Source of the DNA: Streptomyces sp. 7-21
Lineage (GTDB): Bacteria > Actinomycetota > Actinomycetes > Streptomycetales > Streptomycetaceae
Length of the DNA: 64,000 nucleotides
Assembly (NCBI RefSeq): GCF_016741785.1
Contig: NZ_JAERRL010000009.1
Location: 1 to 64,000, forward strand
Reading direction: 5' to 3'
Under the pieces are notes generated by a model. The model worked only from the letters and a program-made list of their open reading frames with translations, did not search any database and had not been told where the DNA came from. The translations under genes and the position numbers were made by a program. This document shows positions 60,888 to 64,000 of this stretch, one piece after another; position 1 is the stretch's first letter, and each line of letters begins with the position of its first letter.

Positions 60888-61726
60888 TTCCTGTAGTCCT
60901 CTGCCACTGATTCGATCAGGGATAGGGACTCCTCATGTGACAGCGCGGAGGCCCTCACCAGATCGTAGGACATCTGCATCCGCGCTGTTATGGCCGGATC
61001 ATCAATCAGCTGGCCGATATGAGGGCTTTCTACGTACGCGACCGGAGGGGCATCAGCGAACGACATGAGCGTAACCAGCCCTTCCATCAGCGCGTGCGGG
61101 CCAGCAGCGAACGGAAGGACCTGCACCAGTCCTCTGCGCTCCCTCACCACCGCAGCGATGTGCTCAAGCTGCTGGCACATCGCCTCAGCCCCGCCCACCG
61201 GACGACGGAGTACCCCTTCGTCAAGGACCGCCCAGTACATGGGCGGTGTAGTTCCTTCCGCTCTCTTCAGGATCCGCTGACGGGCGAGACGGTGGGCGAC
61301 GCGCTCGTTGACCTCCTCGTCCGGCAGCAACGGCTGCGCCGCATGGAAGACAGCTCGGGCGTACGCCTCTGTCTGGAGCAGCCCCGGCACCAGCAGCGGG
61401 GCGAAGTCACAGATCGTCTCGGCGACCGGCTCCAACTCGGCTGCGTCGGTGAAGTAGTTGGCGTACGGGCTGCGGTTGATCAGTTCGCGCCACATGCGCT
61501 CGAAAAAGCCATCGGTTTGCAGGACCTTGTCGATCCGCTGAGAGTGGTCGAGCTGCGGTTTGCGGATTGCTTGTTCGAACTGGCCGATGTATCCGCCGGA
61601 GCAGATCACCATTTCACCCAGTTCCTCCTGCGTGAGTCCCGCCGCCTCGCGGCGGCGCTTCAGTTCGGCGCCGAAGAATGGCCACCCCAGTCGCCAGGGG
61701 CCGAAGTGGGAATGCGCTTTGGCCAT
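60884..61726 (-). CDS. XRE-family regulator with DUF5753 domain
   Basis: 280 aa. N-terminal HTH_31 FFGAELKRRREAAGLTQEELGEMVICSGGYIGQFEQAIRKP, then the DUF5753 region ICDFAPLLVPGLLQTEAYARAVF and MEGLVTLMSFADAPPVAYVESPHIGQLIDDP. Members with a downstream DUF397 control development and secondary metabolism in Streptomyces. Its probable operator is the GCAACG-c-CGTTGC palindrome 30-42 bp upstream of ATG 61726. Confidence 0.94.
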   Translation of the reverse strand: MAKAHSHFGPWRLGWPFFGAELKRRREAAGLTQEELGEMVICSGGYIGQFEQAIRKPQLDHSQRIDKVLQTDGFFERMWRELINRSPYANYFTDAAELEPVAETICDFAPLLVPGLLQTEAYARAVFHAAQPLLPDEEVNERVAHRLARQRILKRAEGTTPPMYWAVLDEGVLRRPVGGAEAMCQQLEHIAAVVRERRGLVQVLPFAAGPHALMEGLVTLMSFADAPPVAYVESPHIGQLIDDPAITARMQMSYDLVRASALSHEESLSLIESVAEDYRK

Positions 61727-61755
61727 GGGGGTGACTCCCTGAAGTCAGCGGGCGA

Positions 61756-61768
61756 GCAACGCCGTTGC
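61756..61768. promoter_or_regulatory. 13-bp palindrome upstream of the XRE regulator
   Basis: GCAACG-c-CGTTGC in the 122-bp gap between the divergent XRE gene and a short hypothetical. It shares the hexamer of the ABC exporter operator array. Confidence 0.5.
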
Positions 61769-61848
61769 ATTGCTCTCACCCCTGGTCAGCCTAGCTCCGG
61801 GCAAGCACGCTGAGAGGGAAAATCCGAACAACGGGAAAGGCCCGTACC

Positions 61849-62115
61849 ATGTACAGTTTCGACGCCACGGATATGGCCGCCGTGACAAGGGACCAGCTGC
61901 GAGAAGCGTTCGCGCTGCTGGATATCACGGCCTGTGTCCAGCTAGGGACCGTGGCGATGCGCCGGAGCATCGTGGTCAGCCCGCTGCCGGTGGACGACGC
62001 ACGCAGGCTCGTCCACGCGCTGCGCGGTTCCCAACTCGACGGCCTGCTCAGCGAAAAGGTCCGGCAGAAGAATGCTGAATCCGCCACCAGCGCACAGCTG
62101 CGGCAGGGAAGATGA
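61849..62115 (+). CDS. Short hypothetical protein divergent from the XRE gene
   Basis: 88 aa, ATG 61849, AAAGG upstream. Mostly helical (AVTRDQLREAFALLDITACV, DDARRLVHALRGSQLDGLL) with no TM or known motif. Small genes often lie divergent to XRE/DUF397 pairs. I do not recognise it; coding potential is moderate. Confidence 0.55.
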   Translation: MYSFDATDMAAVTRDQLREAFALLDITACVQLGTVAMRRSIVVSPLPVDDARRLVHALRGSQLDGLLSEKVRQKNAESATSAQLRQGR

Positions 62116-62431
62116 GAGGGCTTCCGGCAGCGGAGACCGCCGGGACGAAAGCCGCGCGGGACATCGATGCGGTCACTCACCGTGGAATAGGGCGCGGCCT
62201 CTCCAGACCGTTGCGCGCCCAGGGCGCGTGAATCTGTCCCGTGCATCCGAAGGCGCTGCGCGCGGGGCACTGCCCCCTGAGCCCGCTCGCGGGGCTGCCG
62301 CGTCCGCGCGGCCCGGCGCCGGAGCGCGGGGCCGGGGTGACATCACGCACGGCCCGTAGGGTCATTTGTCATAGCGAGGTGATGACACCAGCGCACTGCC
62401 CGGCGGGCCGGGCGGCTGGTGTGATCGAGGC
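62116..62431. other. 316-bp spacer before the second ABC exporter
   Basis: No gene seen. It contains the inverted repeat TGTCAT-N9-ATGACA at 62367-62387, 45 bp before the exporter start. Confidence 0.5.
62367..62387. promoter_or_regulatory. Inverted repeat upstream of ABC ATPase gene
   Basis: TGTCAT (62367-62372) and ATGACA (62382-62387) with a 9-bp gap; the left arm extends into a second TCAT nearby. Candidate repressor site. Confidence 0.5.
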
Positions 62432-63322
62432 ATGACTTCCTCACCCGTCATCGACGTCGACAACCTCAACGTCTGGTACGGCGCGTTCCACGCCGTGAAG
62501 AACGTTTCCTTCCAGGTGCGGCGGGGCGAGCTGTACGCCCTGCTGGGCACCAACGGGGCGGGGAAGACCTCGACGCTGGAAACAGTCGAGGGCCACCGCG
62601 CGGCCTCGTCCGGCACGGTGCGGGTGTTCGGGCACAGCCCGCTCGACCGCGGTGCCGTGCGGCCCCGGATGGGCGTGATGCTCCAGGAAAGCGGCTTCTC
62701 CCCCGACCTCACGGTGCGGGAAACGGTCAGGCTGATCGGAAAGCTCAGCGGCCGGACCGGCAGCGTCGGCCACGTGCTCGCCATCGCGGGTCTGACCGAG
62801 AAGGCCAGCACGCGGGTGTCGCAGCTCTCCGGCGGCGAGAAGCGGCGGCTGGACTTCGCGACCGCCGTGTACGGCACGCCGGAGCTGGTGTTCCTGGACG
62901 AGCCGACGACCGGGCTGGACATCCGCTCCCGCGACAGCCTGTGGCAGGCGGTGGACCGGCTGCGCGAGGCGGGCTCGACGATCGTGCTGACTACGCACTA
63001 CCTGGAGGAGGCCCAGCAGCGGGCCGACCGCATCGGGCTGATGCACCGGGGCACGCTCCACCGCGAGGGGACCGTGCACGAGCTGACGCGGGCCCTCCCG
63101 GCCACCATCCGGTTCTCTCTCCCCCGGCCCGCTCCCGTGCTGCCGCTGCCCGCCACCAGCACGGGGGACGGCGCCTTCCTCTTGGAGACGTTCGCGCTCC
63201 AGAAGGACCTGCACACGCTGCTGCACTGGGCGCACGAAAACGCCGTGGAGCTGAGCGGGCTCGAGGCCGGGCCGACCAGGCTCGACGATGTCTTCCGTTC
63301 CCTTACCACCGAGGGCGAGTGA
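62432..63322 (+). CDS. ABC transporter ATP-binding protein
   Basis: 296 aa. Walker A GTNGAGKTS (about 38-46), Q-loop VMLQESGFSPDLTVRE, signature LSGGEKRRLDFA, Walker B ELVFLDEPTTGLDIRSR and switch His in TTHYLEEAQQRAD. Its C-terminal 70 residues are a regulatory domain. It is of the type that accompanies ABC2 permeases exporting peptides or drugs. The permease follows after 69 bp. Confidence 0.94.
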   Translation: MTSSPVIDVDNLNVWYGAFHAVKNVSFQVRRGELYALLGTNGAGKTSTLETVEGHRAASSGTVRVFGHSPLDRGAVRPRMGVMLQESGFSPDLTVRETVRLIGKLSGRTGSVGHVLAIAGLTEKASTRVSQLSGGEKRRLDFATAVYGTPELVFLDEPTTGLDIRSRDSLWQAVDRLREAGSTIVLTTHYLEEAQQRADRIGLMHRGTLHREGTVHELTRALPATIRFSLPRPAPVLPLPATSTGDGAFLLETFALQKDLHTLLHWAHENAVELSGLEAGPTRLDDVFRSLTTEGE

Positions 63323-63391
63323 TGTCCCCTCTCCCCCGTCTTCTGCTCTCCCGTTATCCCGTTGTCCACTCCGACACGAGGCGTTGTCCCC

Positions 63392-64000
63392 ATGGTTGCC
63401 ATCGCGTTCAGCGAACTGATCCAGATCTTCCGGAACCGGCTGGTCCTGGTCACCAGCCTCCTCATGCCCGCCGCCGTATCGGCGTTCTTCGTCTCCTACC
63501 ACGAGGACATCGCCGAGCAGGCCAGCCTCGGGTACATCGCGGCCGTGGTGCTCTTCGTCGTGGCGGCGATCGGGCTGTACACCTCGGCGGTGACGACGCT
63601 CGCGTCCCGCAGGCAGAACCTGTTCCTCAAGCGGCTGCGCTCCACGGCAGCGGGTGACACCGGCATCCTGACGGGGCTGCTGCTCCCGGTCGTCGCCATG
63701 GCGCTCCTCCAGGTGACCGTGATGCTGGCCGTGCTGGCGGGCGTCGCGGGCGGTCCGGCGAACGCGCCGCTGCTGGCGGTGGCCGTGCTGGCGACGACCG
63801 CGATGATGACGGCGCTCGGGCTGGCGACGGCAGGGCTGACGAACTCGCCGGAGCACGCCCAGGTGACCACGCTGCCCGTCACCCTCGCCACCCTCTCCGC
63901 GGCCAGCTGGGTGGGCATGACCGGCACGGCGGAGCTGACGCAGGTCAAGCGGCTGCTGCCCGGCGGCGCGGCGACCGAACTCGTCCTCAACGCCTGGGAC
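63392..64000 (+). CDS. ABC-2 type permease (3' end cut by window edge)
   Basis: At least 203 residues from ATG 63392. MVAIAFSELIQIFRNRLVLVTSLLMPAAVSAFFVSYH is a standard N-terminus for ABC2 permeases, followed by a second hydrophobic pair and a LKRLRSTAAGDTGILTGLLLPVV loop. Three to five TM helices lie before the edge. Works with the ATPase encoded upstream. No convincing SD; the 69-bp gap is long for such a pair, and the first ATG after the ATPase stop (63322) is in another frame. Confidence 0.9.
   Translation, partial: MVAIAFSELIQIFRNRLVLVTSLLMPAAVSAFFVSYHEDIAEQASLGYIAAVVLFVVAAIGLYTSAVTTLASRRQNLFLKRLRSTAAGDTGILTGLLLPVVAMALLQVTVMLAVLAGVAGGPANAPLLAVAVLATTAMMTALGLATAGLTNSPEHAQVTTLPVTLATLSAASWVGMTGTAELTQVKRLLPGGAATELVLNAWD

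Noticed and set aside
1..64000. CRISPR array, insertion sequence, prophage or biosynthetic gene cluster
   Set aside because: No regularly spaced repeats, transposase or integrase, phage structural gene, NRPS or PKS was found. The fab genes are primary metabolism.

Overview
The window is high-GC (about 70% or more by eye), densely coded DNA with strong GC-rich third positions, many GTG starts and many hairpin terminators. Gene content and order point to a Streptomyces or close relative: a fasR-fabD-fabH-acpP-fabF block followed by a DUF3145 gene, aceE beside a DUF3052 gene and a peroxiredoxin, several tellurium-resistance (Ter) family genes, XRE/DUF5753 plus DUF397 pairs, a FasR-type regulator, an AA10 LPMO with a CebR-like box, and PhoX. 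It looks like chromosomal core or near-core. I see no phage, integrase, transposase, CRISPR array or rRNA.

Layout. 1-3.5 kb: a cut-off HNH-like gene, a lipoprotein, tRNA-Val, a coiled-coil membrane protein and an FmdB-like zinc ribbon. 3.5-12.2 kb: a DUF4383 membrane protein, then a Ter stress module. The module holds an HAD phosphatase, an unusually fused double-phosphoribosyltransferase/PELOTA protein and a citrate-lyase-like protein in a tightly overlapping operon, plus three TerD-fold proteins and a TerC-like DUF475 membrane protein. 12.3-16.4 kb: peroxiredoxin, DUF3052 protein and the homodimeric pyruvate dehydrogenase E1. 16.5-22 kb: assorted hydrolases, a MerR/aldo-keto-reductase operon, a serine hydrolase and a pirin. 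22-28.7 kb: the type II fatty-acid synthase operon with its regulator FasR, then an NADP-type dehydrogenase and DUF3145. 28.9-38.5 kb: a secreted SGNH esterase and a seven-gene sugar operon (acid-sugar dehydratase, Zn-dehydrogenase, TIM-barrel-like unknown, ChvE-GguA-GguB type ABC importer, secreted mutarotase) behind a promoter with overlapping palindromes. 38.5-42.5 kb: three small membrane proteins and the metY-metX pair for transsulfuration-free homocysteine synthesis, preceded by a candidate leaderless leader peptide. 42.6-50.6 kb: a cellulose/chitin LPMO, VOC protein, ROK regulator, GNAT, PhoX phosphatase behind a Pho box, an orphan DUF397 protein and an alpha/beta hydrolase. 51-57.6 kb: a ZIP transporter, a KhtT/KhtU-like K+/H+ antiporter pair, an FGGY sugar kinase and an acyltransferase-SGNH protein. 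57.9-64 kb: a GbsR/MarR regulator divergent from a DrrAB-type ABC exporter through an array of GCAACG sites, an XRE/DUF397 pair, and a second ABC exporter cut by the right edge.

How it works together. The best supported functional sets are fatty-acid initiation and elongation with feed-back by FasR; import and oxidative catabolism of a monosaccharide; methionine biosynthesis by direct sulfhydrylation; and the Ter module, which established comparative genomics links to a predicted nucleotide-like metabolite and metal or stress sensing. Carbon and phosphate control is visible in the DNA: a CebR-like palindrome on the LPMO promoter and a two-unit Pho box upstream of phoX. The least explained pieces are the Ter-associated fusion protein, the metY leader ORF, the GCAACG array, the large inverted repeat in front of the FGGY kinase, and the unknown TIM-barrel-like protein of the sugar operon.
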